Assembly: GCA_041940025.1 (NCBI GenBank)
Contig: JBGTSY010000001.1
Location: 434,001 to 498,000 of the forward strand
Reading direction: 5' to 3'
DNA: 64,000 bases
Source of the DNA: UBA5859 sp041940025
Lineage (GTDB): Bacteria > Pseudomonadota > Gammaproteobacteria > UBA5859
A program made the position numbers and the translations under genes. The notes below the pieces were generated by a model. It had not been told where the DNA came from and did not search any database. It saw nothing but the letters and a program-made list of their open reading frames with translations. Position 1 is the stretch's first letter; each line of letters opens with the position of its first letter. Positions 8,936 through 16,767 of this stretch are shown in pieces.

Positions 8936-10024
8936 ATGACGATGAAAAGACGAGATTTAGTCAAATCGGTGGGTATGGGTGCACTGGCAGCAGGCACCGC
9001 AGTCTCAACGCCAATGGTGATGGCGAAGAAGTCTTTTCAGTGGAAAATGGTCACCAGTTGGCCAAAAAATTTTCCAGGACTAGGAACCGGTGCGAACTTT
9101 CTAGCAAAAACTATAGAAGAGTTGACCGATGGTCGCATCCAGATCAAGGTGTATGGTGCTGGAGAGCTGGTTCCGCCTTTTGAAGTATTTGATGCGGTAT
9201 CCAGAGGTACGGCGCAAATGGGACACGGTGCCGCGTATTATTGGAAAGGCAAGATAGAGGCGGCCCAATTTTTTGCCGCGGTTCCTTTTGGTTTTACCGC
9301 GCAAGAGATGAATAGTTGGCTATATCACGGCGGCGGCCTTGAGCTTTGGCAAGAGGCTTATGAACCTTTTGATCTGATACCCACAGCCGCTGGCAATAGT
9401 GGTGTACAGATGGCTGGTTGGTTCAACAAAGCTATCAACTCTGTTGCGGATCTTAAAGGATTAAAAATGCGCATTCCCGGCCTGGGGGGTGAAGTCTTGA
9501 GACGGGCAGGTGGGACACCTGTGAGTTTACCTGGAGGAGAGATTTTTACCGCACTCAAGACAGGAGCAATTGATGCCACGGAATGGGTTGGTCCTTACAA
9601 TGATTTAGCCTTTGGATTTTATAAGGCGGCTCAATACTATTATTATCCAGGCTGGCATGAACCGGGCACAACCATTGAATGTTTTATAAACAAGGATGCA
9701 TTCAATTCACTACCCGGGGAGTTGCAATCGATTGTGAAAATGGCATGTCGTGTTGCCAATCAAGATATGCTTGCAGACATGACAGCTCGGAACAATGCTG
9801 CATTAGAGACATTGGTCGATAAACACAAAGTAGAGGTGCGTGCTTTGCCTGATCCTGTGTTAACTAAGTTGAGACAATTGTCCGAACAAGTTGTCGCTGA
9901 AATTGCCGAAAAAGATAATTTTTCAAAGAGGGTGTATTCTTCTTACAGTCGATTTAGGCAACAAACTATCACATGGCATCGAATTTCAGAGCAAGCTTTC
10001 CTCAACGCACGTGACACCGTATAA
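8936..10024 (+). CDS. TRAP transporter periplasmic binding protein, TakP-like (2-oxo acid type)
   Basis: 362 residues. The N-terminus MTMKRRDLVKSVGMGALAAG is a Tat signal (KRRDLVK), so the protein is probably exported folded. Family marks include MVTSWPKNFPGLGTGA, the MRIPGLGGEVLRRAGGTPV strand, where an arginine binds the ligand carboxylate, and EWVGPYNDLAFGFYK...YYYYPGWHEPG, which is typical of the TakP / lactate-binding branch. It captures small organic acids, probably 2-oxo acids or lactate, for a sodium-driven TRAP permease. The likely membrane partners lie almost 4 kb away (13880-15792), separated by zapE, an HD-GYP regulator and thrB. Confidence 0.88.
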   Translation: MTMKRRDLVKSVGMGALAAGTAVSTPMVMAKKSFQWKMVTSWPKNFPGLGTGANFLAKTIEELTDGRIQIKVYGAGELVPPFEVFDAVSRGTAQMGHGAAYYWKGKIEAAQFFAAVPFGFTAQEMNSWLYHGGGLELWQEAYEPFDLIPTAAGNSGVQMAGWFNKAINSVADLKGLKMRIPGLGGEVLRRAGGTPVSLPGGEIFTALKTGAIDATEWVGPYNDLAFGFYKAAQYYYYPGWHEPGTTIECFINKDAFNSLPGELQSIVKMACRVANQDMLADMTARNNAALETLVDKHKVEVRALPDPVLTKLRQLSEQVVAEIAEKDNFSKRVYSSYSRFRQQTITWHRISEQAFLNARDTV

Positions 10025-10058
10025 GTTTTTAATATTCTAGAAATTTGTTGGTTTTATT

Positions 10059-11171
10059 ATGGCAAGCCATGTTCATATTGCTGGACCTTGGGTTCGCTAC
10101 CAGTCTGATCTGAAACAAGAACATTTTCAATATGATGAAGCGCAGGCCTTAGCGGTAGAAAAGCTACAGGCATTGTATGAGCAGCTGCTCACGGAACCTC
10201 AGTCACCACCCCTTTTAGAAAAACTTAATCCATGGCGAAGGTCGAATCGAGCCAGCATTAAGGGTCTCTATTTTTGGGGTGGAGTGGGGCGAGGCAAGAC
10301 CTATTTAATGGATGCATTTTATGAAAGCTTGCCCACCGAGAAAAAACTGAGACTCCACTTCCATCATTTTATGCATCGGGTGCATTCCAATTTACAATCT
10401 TTGGGGGACACCGTTAATCCATTGGAAAAGGTGGCGGACAGATTCGCTCAGGAAGCACGGGTGCTCTGTTTCGACGAATTCTTCGTCTCTGATATTGGCG
10501 ACGCCATGATCTTAGCTAAATTGCTGGAAGCCACTTTCAATAGAGGTATGGTGTTGGTGGCCACATCTAATGTGGTCCCAAAAAATCTATATCTTAACGG
10601 CTTACAGAGGTCAAAATTTCTGCCGGCGATTGAACTCATTGAACAACATTTAAATGTCATTCAGCTAGATGGCGGTGTAGATTATCGCTTAAGAACATTG
10701 GAGCGGGCAGAAATCTATCATTATCCGTTGGATGGGGAGGCAAAAGCTATTTTGCAGTCAAGTTTTGATGCGCTTACTAGAGGCGAGCCTCGGAGTAGGG
10801 ATCCCTTGGAAATAAATAACCGTCTGATTGACTGTACTTGCGAGGCGGCAGGTGTGGTTTGGTTCGATTTTTCTGATTTGTGTGATGGGCCCAGAGGTCA
10901 CAGCGACTATATCGAAATTGCCCGTTGTTACCACACGGTGCTTTTAGCTAATGTGCCGCAGTTTATACCTGGCCAAGAAGATCTAGTCAGGCGATTTATT
11001 GGGTTAGTGGACGAGTTTTACGATCGACAAGTGAAATTAATTATTTCAGCAGCGGTTCCCATGCAACAACTCTATTTGCAGGGAAATCTTGCATTTGAAT
11101 TTCAACGAACCCTTAGCAGATTGCAAGAAATGCAATCTCATCACTATCTTGCTTCGGAACATTTACCCTAG
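10059..11171 (+). CDS. zapE: ZapE, cell division ATPase (AFG1-like)
   Basis: 370 residues. It has a P-loop GGVGRGKTYLMD, Walker B VLCFDEFFVSDIGDA, and the ATSNVVPKNLYLNGLQR sensor region typical of the AFG1/ZapE AAA family. In Escherichia coli ZapE acts at the Z-ring late in division. The C-terminal FSDLCDGPRGHSDYIEIA block is also family-typical. The gene starts 34 bases after the TRAP binding protein without a clear ribosome site. There is no functional link to its neighbours that I can see. Confidence 0.93.
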   Translation: MASHVHIAGPWVRYQSDLKQEHFQYDEAQALAVEKLQALYEQLLTEPQSPPLLEKLNPWRRSNRASIKGLYFWGGVGRGKTYLMDAFYESLPTEKKLRLHFHHFMHRVHSNLQSLGDTVNPLEKVADRFAQEARVLCFDEFFVSDIGDAMILAKLLEATFNRGMVLVATSNVVPKNLYLNGLQRSKFLPAIELIEQHLNVIQLDGGVDYRLRTLERAEIYHYPLDGEAKAILQSSFDALTRGEPRSRDPLEINNRLIDCTCEAAGVVWFDFSDLCDGPRGHSDYIEIARCYHTVLLANVPQFIPGQEDLVRRFIGLVDEFYDRQVKLIISAAVPMQQLYLQGNLAFEFQRTLSRLQEMQSHHYLASEHLP

Positions 11172-11280
11172 GTCAAAACTTTAATTAAACGTGGGGTCGC
11201 CGATAGATCCGATAGAACTCCAAAATCCGGAGTTTAAACGGAAATTTCCAAAACTCGAAGTAGTGAATTAAGAGAAGACC

Positions 11281-12366
11281 ATGAAGGGTAGCGCTTCCAT
11301 TTTAGTGGTTGATGACAACGACATGAATCGTGAGTTATTGTCGCGTCGATTAAATCACGAGGGTTACCAAGTCTATAGTGCGGAACATGGTGGGCGTGCT
11401 TTATCGACACTTTCAGAGCGTGATATAGATCTTGTTTTGTTAGATATCGTGATGCCGGTGAAAGATGGTTTTCAAGTTCTGTTCGAAATGAAGTCCAACG
11501 AAAAGTTGAGAGATATCCCGGTTATTGTGATCACCGCCGATGATGAAATTGATAGTCTCGTTCGATGCGTGGAAATGGGTGCAGACGACTATCTCACCAA
11601 ACCTTTCAATCCAGTTATCCTGCGTGCACGGATTAACTCCTCATTGGAGAAAAAAATTCAGCATGGTATAGAGCGCCGGTTACGGGTTGAGCTTGAGGCA
11701 AAAGTCAAAGCACAGATGGAAGAGTTAATTTCTGCTCAATTAGGTGTCATTCTGGCGATGTCGAAATTGGCGGAATCAAAGGATCCAGAAACCGGGGCTC
11801 ATTTAGAAAGGATGCAGGAATACTGCCGCGCCTTGGCAAATAACTTATCCAAGCAACCTAAGTACCGTGAATTTGTAGATAGTGACTTTATTGAAGCGCT
11901 CTATTGCGCCGCACCTTTGCATGATATTGGTAAGGTAGGGATCCCGGATAGTATTTTGCTCAAGCCTGGCAAATTGAGTGAAGAAGAGTTTGAAGTGATG
12001 AAGAGCCACACTTCTATAGGTGCGTCAACATTACTGGCCGTGAATGAAAAATATCCAGGAAATCAGTTTGTCTGGATGGGCATAGAAATCGCGCAATCTC
12101 ACCACGAAAAATGGGACGGTAGTGGCTACCCAGATGGCTTGGTGGGACTCGAAATTCCTCTTTCGGCGCGGATACTGGCTTTAAGCGATGTGTATGATGC
12201 GTTGACCTCCAAACGTTGTTATAAAGAAAAATTCTCTCATGAGAAGGCAAAAAATCTCATTCTTGAAGGTGCTGCGTCTCACTTCGATCCTGAGGTGGTG
12301 GACGCCTTTCTTAACATGGAAGATGAATTTATTCGCATTCGACGTGAAGTCCAGGAACAAGAGTAG
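11281..12366 (+). CDS. Response regulator with HD-GYP phosphodiesterase domain
   Basis: 361 residues. Residues 1-125 form a receiver domain: acidic pair DDND, phospho-acceptor Asp55 in LVLLDIVMPVKDG, and Lys in YLTKPFNP. A coiled linker (about 125-160) leads to an HD-GYP domain with His214-Asp215 in HDIGKVGIPD, HHEKWDGSGYPDGL for the GYP motif, and SDVYDALTS. This is the RpfG-like layout that degrades cyclic di-GMP. All metal ligands and the GYP triplet look intact. No cognate kinase adjoins; a hybrid kinase lies 4 kb away. Just upstream, AACTCC (11216-11221) pairs with GGAGTT (11229-11234), without a T-tract. Confidence 0.93.
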   Translation: MKGSASILVVDDNDMNRELLSRRLNHEGYQVYSAEHGGRALSTLSERDIDLVLLDIVMPVKDGFQVLFEMKSNEKLRDIPVIVITADDEIDSLVRCVEMGADDYLTKPFNPVILRARINSSLEKKIQHGIERRLRVELEAKVKAQMEELISAQLGVILAMSKLAESKDPETGAHLERMQEYCRALANNLSKQPKYREFVDSDFIEALYCAAPLHDIGKVGIPDSILLKPGKLSEEEFEVMKSHTSIGASTLLAVNEKYPGNQFVWMGIEIAQSHHEKWDGSGYPDGLVGLEIPLSARILALSDVYDALTSKRCYKEKFSHEKAKNLILEGAASHFDPEVVDAFLNMEDEFIRIRREVQEQE

Positions 12367-12678
12367 AATCACCCTTTCTAGATCCTCTATTTTGACCCGG
12401 TTTAGCGAAGGTGGACACGACCACAAAAGGGGTTATTGTCGGCAGAGTTCAAACGTCAGTGGATACAGGTGGAGATCCGGGCGAATAGCCATTGAATGTA
12501 TTTTTCTTCAGAGTGAATGACAACTAGGTTAAGAAATAGTTTGAGCGGCATCTCTAACCTTTGCCCAACTCACCGTAAACCAGGACAACAAATTTTTCTC
12601 ATTTTGATGAAGCGTGCTATCCTTAAAAAACTAAAATCAGTTGTCCTGCCGGTAGGTTGGAATTAAATTTCCCCTGTT
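12367..12678. other. Intergenic region upstream of thrB
   Basis: 312 bases without a convincing gene. It contains the 9-base inverted repeat CAGGACAAC (12581-12589) and GTTGTCCTG (12640-12648), with 50 bases between the arms. TATCCT (12618-12623), a possible -10 hexamer for thrB, lies between them. Confidence 0.5.
12581..12648. promoter_or_regulatory. Widely spaced 9-bp inverted repeat before thrB
   Basis: CAGGACAAC at 12581-12589 is exactly complementary to GTTGTCCTG at 12640-12648. The 50 bases between are AT-rich and hold the only promoter-like sequence before thrB. The arms could be paired operator half-sites or form a long-loop RNA stem. No known regulator consensus was recognised. Confidence 0.35.
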
Positions 12679-13605
12679 ATGTCAGTTTATACTTCCATTG
12701 AAAAAAAGGAGCTTGAGAATTATTTGGCCGATTATTCGGTTGGAGAGTTGTTGGGCTATGAAGGCATTTCTGATGGCATAGAAAATACCAATTATTTTGT
12801 AGATACAGTGGATGCTCGCTGGGTGCTAACGATTTTCGAACACCATACTACTGAAGAATTGGGATTTTATTTGGAGCTTATGGAGTTTCTGGCTCAGCAC
12901 CAGATCCCTTCCGCATTGCCAATGCGCAATAACAGTGGCGTTATCCTGGGGCAAGTGAAGAACAAACCGGCTGCGTTGGTGCAGCGGTTAAATGGAAAAA
13001 GTGTGCAATTGGCGACACTAGCACAATGTCGAGCGGTTGGTCGGGCGTTGGGACAATTACACATTGTCGGTCAAGGGTATCAGCAGAAGCGTGCCAATGA
13101 TCGCGATATTGTTTGGTGTGATAGTACCGCTTCACAGTTAAATGGCGTGCTAGATAAAGAGCGAAACCAGTTATTGCAAGATGAGCTTTTGCAGCAGCAG
13201 CAAACCGACAATCGGGGCTTACCCCATGGTATCGTGCATTGTGATCTGTTTCGCGACAATGTGCTTTTTGTGGATAATGAGGTTACCGGATTAATAGATT
13301 TCTACTACGCTTGTACAGATATATTACTTTACGATATTGCGGTGACAGTGAATGATTGGTGCAGTGCCGAGAATGGCCCTTTGGTGCCTAGTTTGGTACA
13401 GGCATTTTTAGAGGGCTATGAAACCCAGCGCTCGTTAACGGAAGAAGAACAAAATCAGTGGTGGTCAATGCTGCGCTTAGCAGCGCTAAGATTTTGGCTC
13501 TCTCGACTAAAAGATCGGGCGTTTCCCAGGGAAGGAGAGTTAACCCATTTGAAAGATCCAGATTTTTTTCGAGATGTGTTGGTGGCGCGTCGAGATGAAC
13601 GGTAG
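12679..13605 (+). CDS. thrB: Homoserine kinase type II (APH fold)
   Basis: 308 residues starting MSVYTSIEKKELENYLADY, the familiar start of Pseudomonas-type homoserine kinases. GISDGIENTNYFVDT is the family's nucleotide-binding segment, VHCDLFRDNVLF the catalytic loop, and GLIDFYYACTDILLYD the metal-binding region. This is the aminoglycoside-phosphotransferase fold, not the GHMP fold of enteric ThrB. It phosphorylates homoserine on the way to threonine in the cytoplasm. The Pseudomonas homologue also lies close to polA. Here several genes separate the two. Confidence 0.9.
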   Translation: MSVYTSIEKKELENYLADYSVGELLGYEGISDGIENTNYFVDTVDARWVLTIFEHHTTEELGFYLELMEFLAQHQIPSALPMRNNSGVILGQVKNKPAALVQRLNGKSVQLATLAQCRAVGRALGQLHIVGQGYQQKRANDRDIVWCDSTASQLNGVLDKERNQLLQDELLQQQQTDNRGLPHGIVHCDLFRDNVLFVDNEVTGLIDFYYACTDILLYDIAVTVNDWCSAENGPLVPSLVQAFLEGYETQRSLTEEEQNQWWSMLRLAALRFWLSRLKDRAFPREGELTHLKDPDFFRDVLVARRDER

Positions 13606-13879
13606 TTGATTAAAACTTATCCACAATTTTTGTGGATAACTCTGTGTATAAAACACGGACATCATCCTTCTTAATGCAGTTATTTGTTTGGTTATTTTTT
13701 AATCAATTATTCTAGATGCTGCATAATTATATTTAATTCAATAGCTTATATGTACATAAATGTGTAAATTGTTAAAAATATGTTATAAGAAAGAAAAAAT
13801 AGCATTTCATTCAAATTTCTGTCGGTTGTGAATAAAGTTGATCACTTCAATTGTTACATATTTTAGCTGAAGCCGAATC
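13606..13879. promoter_or_regulatory. AT-rich intergenic region with four DnaA-box-like sites
   Basis: TTATCCACA at 13617-13625 and its complement TGTGGATAA at 13631-13639 are perfect strong DnaA boxes in inverted orientation. TGTGTATAA at 13643-13651 and TGTGAATAA at 13827-13835 fit the relaxed TTWTNCACA consensus on the minus strand. Between the last two lies about 170 bases of very AT-rich DNA. The first two boxes also form a 10-bp palindrome with a 3-base spacer (13617-13639). The layout resembles a DnaA-binding control or titration site. A replication origin is possible but not favoured, because the genes on both sides are transcribed in the same direction. Confidence 0.5.
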
Positions 13880-14419
13880 GTGTCCGTACATTCCTATCCC
13901 TTAATCCTATTTTTGAGACGTTTTGCTCAGGTTATTGATCTTGTTAATGATCGATTGGGCCGAGCCCTGTCACTGCTAACGATTTTTATGGTGTTTACAC
14001 AGTTTACTTTAGTGGGACTGCGATATTTTCTGAATATCAATTGGATTGCACTGCAAGAGTCTGTGCTGTATATGCATGCAACTCTATTTTTACTGGCGGC
14101 AGCATATACCTATCAGCAGGATCGGCAGGTTCGCGTAGATATTTTTTATCAGCGTCTAAGTAGGCGCTCTAAAGCGCTGGTCAACATGTGCGGTATTCTT
14201 TTTTTCTTATTGCCGATGGTGATATTTATTTTTTATATCAGTTGGTCCTATGTGGCAGATTCCTGGTCAATCAAAGAGGGCTCTCGTGAGGCTGGCGGTT
14301 TGGCAGCAGTTTTTCTGCTGAAGACCAATATCTTACTTATGGCAGCGTTGTTGGGTATACAGAGCTTGTCTCAGTTTGCTAGAGAATTTCTATTCTGGAT
14401 AGATGAGGCAGAAACCTGA
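13880..14419 (+). CDS. TRAP transporter small membrane subunit (DctQ type)
   Basis: 179 residues with four predicted membrane helices (about 35-55, 70-88, 108-130, 150-170). The WIALQESVLYMHATLFLLAAAYTYQQDRQVRVDIFYQRLSRR stretch carries the E/Q...D.RVD features of DctQ subunits. It pairs with the large subunit in the inner membrane. The start is GTG, with no strong ribosome site. Its stop overlaps the next start by one base (TGATG), so the two subunits are translationally coupled. Confidence 0.9.
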   Translation: MSVHSYPLILFLRRFAQVIDLVNDRLGRALSLLTIFMVFTQFTLVGLRYFLNINWIALQESVLYMHATLFLLAAAYTYQQDRQVRVDIFYQRLSRRSKALVNMCGILFFLLPMVIFIFYISWSYVADSWSIKEGSREAGGLAAVFLLKTNILLMAALLGIQSLSQFAREFLFWIDEAET

Positions 14420-15792
14420 TGATGGCACTTGCTCTGTTTTTGCTTGTTGCCCTTGCAATTTTAACTGGATTTCCTGTGGCGTTCGCTTTAGGGGGGGCAT
14501 CCCTGGTGGTGGCGGCAATCGGTATACTGTTAGGACACTTCGATCCTGCCTTTTTGCAAGCTCTGCCAAACAGATTATACGGAGTAATGACTAACGCCAC
14601 TCTGTTGGCGGTACCTCTATTCGTATTTATGGGCGTCATGTTAGAACGCGCCCGAATTGCAGAGCAGTTATTAGAGACAATGGCGATTCTATTTGGCAGC
14701 TTGCGAGGTGGTTTGGGCATATCTGTGGTGTTGGTGGGCATGCTGCTTGCTGCCAGTACCGGTATTGTTGGCGCGACGGTTGTGACCATGGGCTTGCTTT
14801 CTCTGCCAACCATGTTGAAGCGGGGATATGATGCAAAAGTGGCAACGGGTGTGATCTGCGCCTCTGGCACCCTGGGCCAGATCATTCCCCCGTCCATCGT
14901 ATTAGTGTTACTGGGAGATGTATTGTCTAGTGCTTATCAGCAAGCGCAGCTCGACATGGGCATATTTTCACCAGAAACAGTCTCTGTGGGAGATCTATTT
15001 ATCGGTGCCTTGATACCGGGACTAATTTTAGTGCTGCTTTACCTTGTCTGGGTGAGCTTGTTAGCTTGGCGGGTGCCAGATAGTATGCCCTCAGTCTCGC
15101 AGGCGGAAGTCATAAGTGATAAGAGTTTGCGGAGTAATATATTTAAGGTATTAGTGCCGCCAATTTTGTTAATTGTAGCGGTCTTGGGTTCAATAATCGG
15201 CGGCGTCGCAACGCCCACCGAGGCGGCGTCAGTGGGGGCTGCGGGCGCAGTATTTTTGGCTTATTTTTATAAGCAATTTTCTATAGAAAACCTCTACGAA
15301 GTAGCGCGCAGTACCACTCAGGTGACCTGTATGGTTTTTACTATTTTGATTGGTGCTGCCATTTTCTCCTTGGTGTTTCGAGGTTTCGGTGGCGATGAAT
15401 TGGTGACGGACTTTTTGACTAATCTGCCGGGAGGTAAGGTTAGTGCTCTGGCGATGACTATGTTGGTTCTTTTCCTATTAGGATTTATTCTAGATTTTAT
15501 TGAAATCATATTTATAGTGGTGCCGATTGTTGGACCTATCTTATTGGCAATGGGGATCGATCCGGTATGGTTAGGGGTGATGATTGCAGTCAATTTGCAA
15601 ACCTCATTTTTGACACCGCCTTTCGGTTTTGCCCTCTTTTACTTAAGAGGAGTTGCGCCTACTGAGGTAAAAACGCGGGAAATCTATTTAGGAAGTCTTC
15701 CCTTTATTGGTTTACAGTTAATCGTATTGTCTGCCTTGGCAATTTGGCCTGCGTTAGTAACCTATTTACCGGATCTATTTAATAAAGTGTGA
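14419..15792 (+). CDS. TRAP transporter large permease subunit (DctM type)
   Basis: 457 residues with about 12 membrane helices. Characteristic DctM segments are FVFMGVMLERARIAEQLLETM, ASTGIVGATVVTMGLLSLPTML, ASGTLGQIIPPSIVLVLLGD, GVATPTEAASVGAAGA, and LQTSFLTPPFGFALFYLRGVAP. It is the sodium-coupled carrier that moves the organic acid across the inner membrane. The size is close to the family's usual 430-460. Its binding protein is most likely the TakP-like protein at 8936-10024. Confidence 0.93.
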   Translation: MMALALFLLVALAILTGFPVAFALGGASLVVAAIGILLGHFDPAFLQALPNRLYGVMTNATLLAVPLFVFMGVMLERARIAEQLLETMAILFGSLRGGLGISVVLVGMLLAASTGIVGATVVTMGLLSLPTMLKRGYDAKVATGVICASGTLGQIIPPSIVLVLLGDVLSSAYQQAQLDMGIFSPETVSVGDLFIGALIPGLILVLLYLVWVSLLAWRVPDSMPSVSQAEVISDKSLRSNIFKVLVPPILLIVAVLGSIIGGVATPTEAASVGAAGAVFLAYFYKQFSIENLYEVARSTTQVTCMVFTILIGAAIFSLVFRGFGGDELVTDFLTNLPGGKVSALAMTMLVLFLLGFILDFIEIIFIVVPIVGPILLAMGIDPVWLGVMIAVNLQTSFLTPPFGFALFYLRGVAPTEVKTREIYLGSLPFIGLQLIVLSALAIWPALVTYLPDLFNKV

Positions 15793-15807
15793 GAAATTGC
15801 CCAGGGA

Positions 15808-16647
15808 CTATTTTTCACCCACCACGATGCCATAATGCCAGGCCTCTTTTTTAAGACAGACATACTGATAATTTGCCGCAATAATATTCTGCGTCTGAAT
15901 GGGTTTACGAATTTTTAACCATTCGAGAATCTTCCCTCCGGGATATAGCAGTACAGCGGCTAAATGCATACGTATGGCGGAAGGCAGTATGGCCTCCGAG
16001 ACATCGTGAAATTGAATATGCTTAAAGCCAGTTTCCGTCATATCGGTCTGAAATTGTTGTTGCCCGGCCAGATCAGGAACCGCCCAGCCATCTAGCCAGA
16101 TCCGGTATTCCGCAGGACATTTAAAATTGATGTCCACGTCATTAAAAAAGCCATCTGCTACTACTAATTTGCCCCCTGGTTTTAACAGTCTGTAGGCTTC
16201 TTTAATAAAGTCTTTTTTTTCTTCTGCATAACAGACGGCCTCCATTCCCCAAACCACATCGAAGGAGTCGGCCTTGAGCCCGGTGTCTGTAAAGCTGGCT
16301 TCTTTGTACTCAATTTGGTCTGACAACATCTTATCTTTGGCTAGTTGTCGGGCCCGCTCAAGTTGATATGCGGAAATATTCACGCCTGTCATGCGGGCAC
16401 CAAGATTTTCTGCTAACCACACACAGCTGCCGCCGATCCCGCATCCTGCGTCTAATACTCGGCTCTCTGAGGTGATGCCCGCGTGTTGTGCAACCACACG
16501 ATTCATGTTGAGTACTGCGGCATGGTGCCTTTTGTGTTGTGTGTCATGATAGCCATAATGTAATGAAAAACTTCGATTTGCGCCCCAAATCAGTTGGTAG
16601 TCGATATGGCATTTTTCATAGTAATTTAGGATTTGTTGCTGTTCCAT
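15808..16647 (-). CDS. SAM-dependent methyltransferase, tocopherol/sterol methyltransferase-like
   Basis: 279 residues. Motif I is VLDAGCGIGGSCVWLAE, followed by GVNISAYQLERARQLA, then FDVVWGMEAVCYAEEKKDFIKEAYRLLKPGGKLVVADGFF. This order and the aromatic-rich N-terminus (ILNYYEKCHIDYQLIWG, SLHYGYHD) are like class I methyltransferases of small lipophilic molecules, such as tocopherol, sterol or polyketide methyltransferases. The substrate cannot be deduced. It stands alone, facing the TRAP genes and divergent from the hybrid kinase. Confidence 0.8.
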   Translation of the reverse strand: MEQQQILNYYEKCHIDYQLIWGANRSFSLHYGYHDTQHKRHHAAVLNMNRVVAQHAGITSESRVLDAGCGIGGSCVWLAENLGARMTGVNISAYQLERARQLAKDKMLSDQIEYKEASFTDTGLKADSFDVVWGMEAVCYAEEKKDFIKEAYRLLKPGGKLVVADGFFNDVDINFKCPAEYRIWLDGWAVPDLAGQQQFQTDMTETGFKHIQFHDVSEAILPSAIRMHLAAVLLYPGGKILEWLKIRKPIQTQNIIAANYQYVCLKKEAWHYGIVVGEK

Positions 16648-16738
16648 GGTTCCCGTTTCCGACGATTTTAAAACAAGAGCTTACCTGGTTTGGGATTTCA
16701 AATTGTTTCTAAATTTTCAGGCCACACTGGTCGATTTT

Positions 16739-16759
16739 AATACTATTGAGAATAGTATT
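16739..16759. promoter_or_regulatory. 21-bp perfect palindrome just before a hybrid kinase start
   Basis: AATACTATT at 16739-16747 and AATAGTATT at 16751-16759 are exact inverted arms around GAG. The element ends 8 bases before the ATG at 16768, so as DNA it may be an operator and as RNA it could hide the ribosome site. It also lies in the divergent intergenic region shared with the methyltransferase gene. Confidence 0.5.
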
Positions 16760-16767
16760 CGTATGTC

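Noticed and set aside
11216..11234. AACTCC/GGAGTT hairpin after zapE as a terminator
   Set aside because: Stem of six pairs and no T-tract; too weak to call.
12239..12520. Open frame running from inside the HD-GYP gene into the spacer
   Set aside because: It starts inside a well supported gene in another frame, and its unique part has no motif.
13606..13879. Calling this region the chromosomal oriC
   Set aside because: No dnaA, dnaN, rpmH or mnmG nearby and no change of gene orientation across it. Kept only as a DnaA-box cluster.
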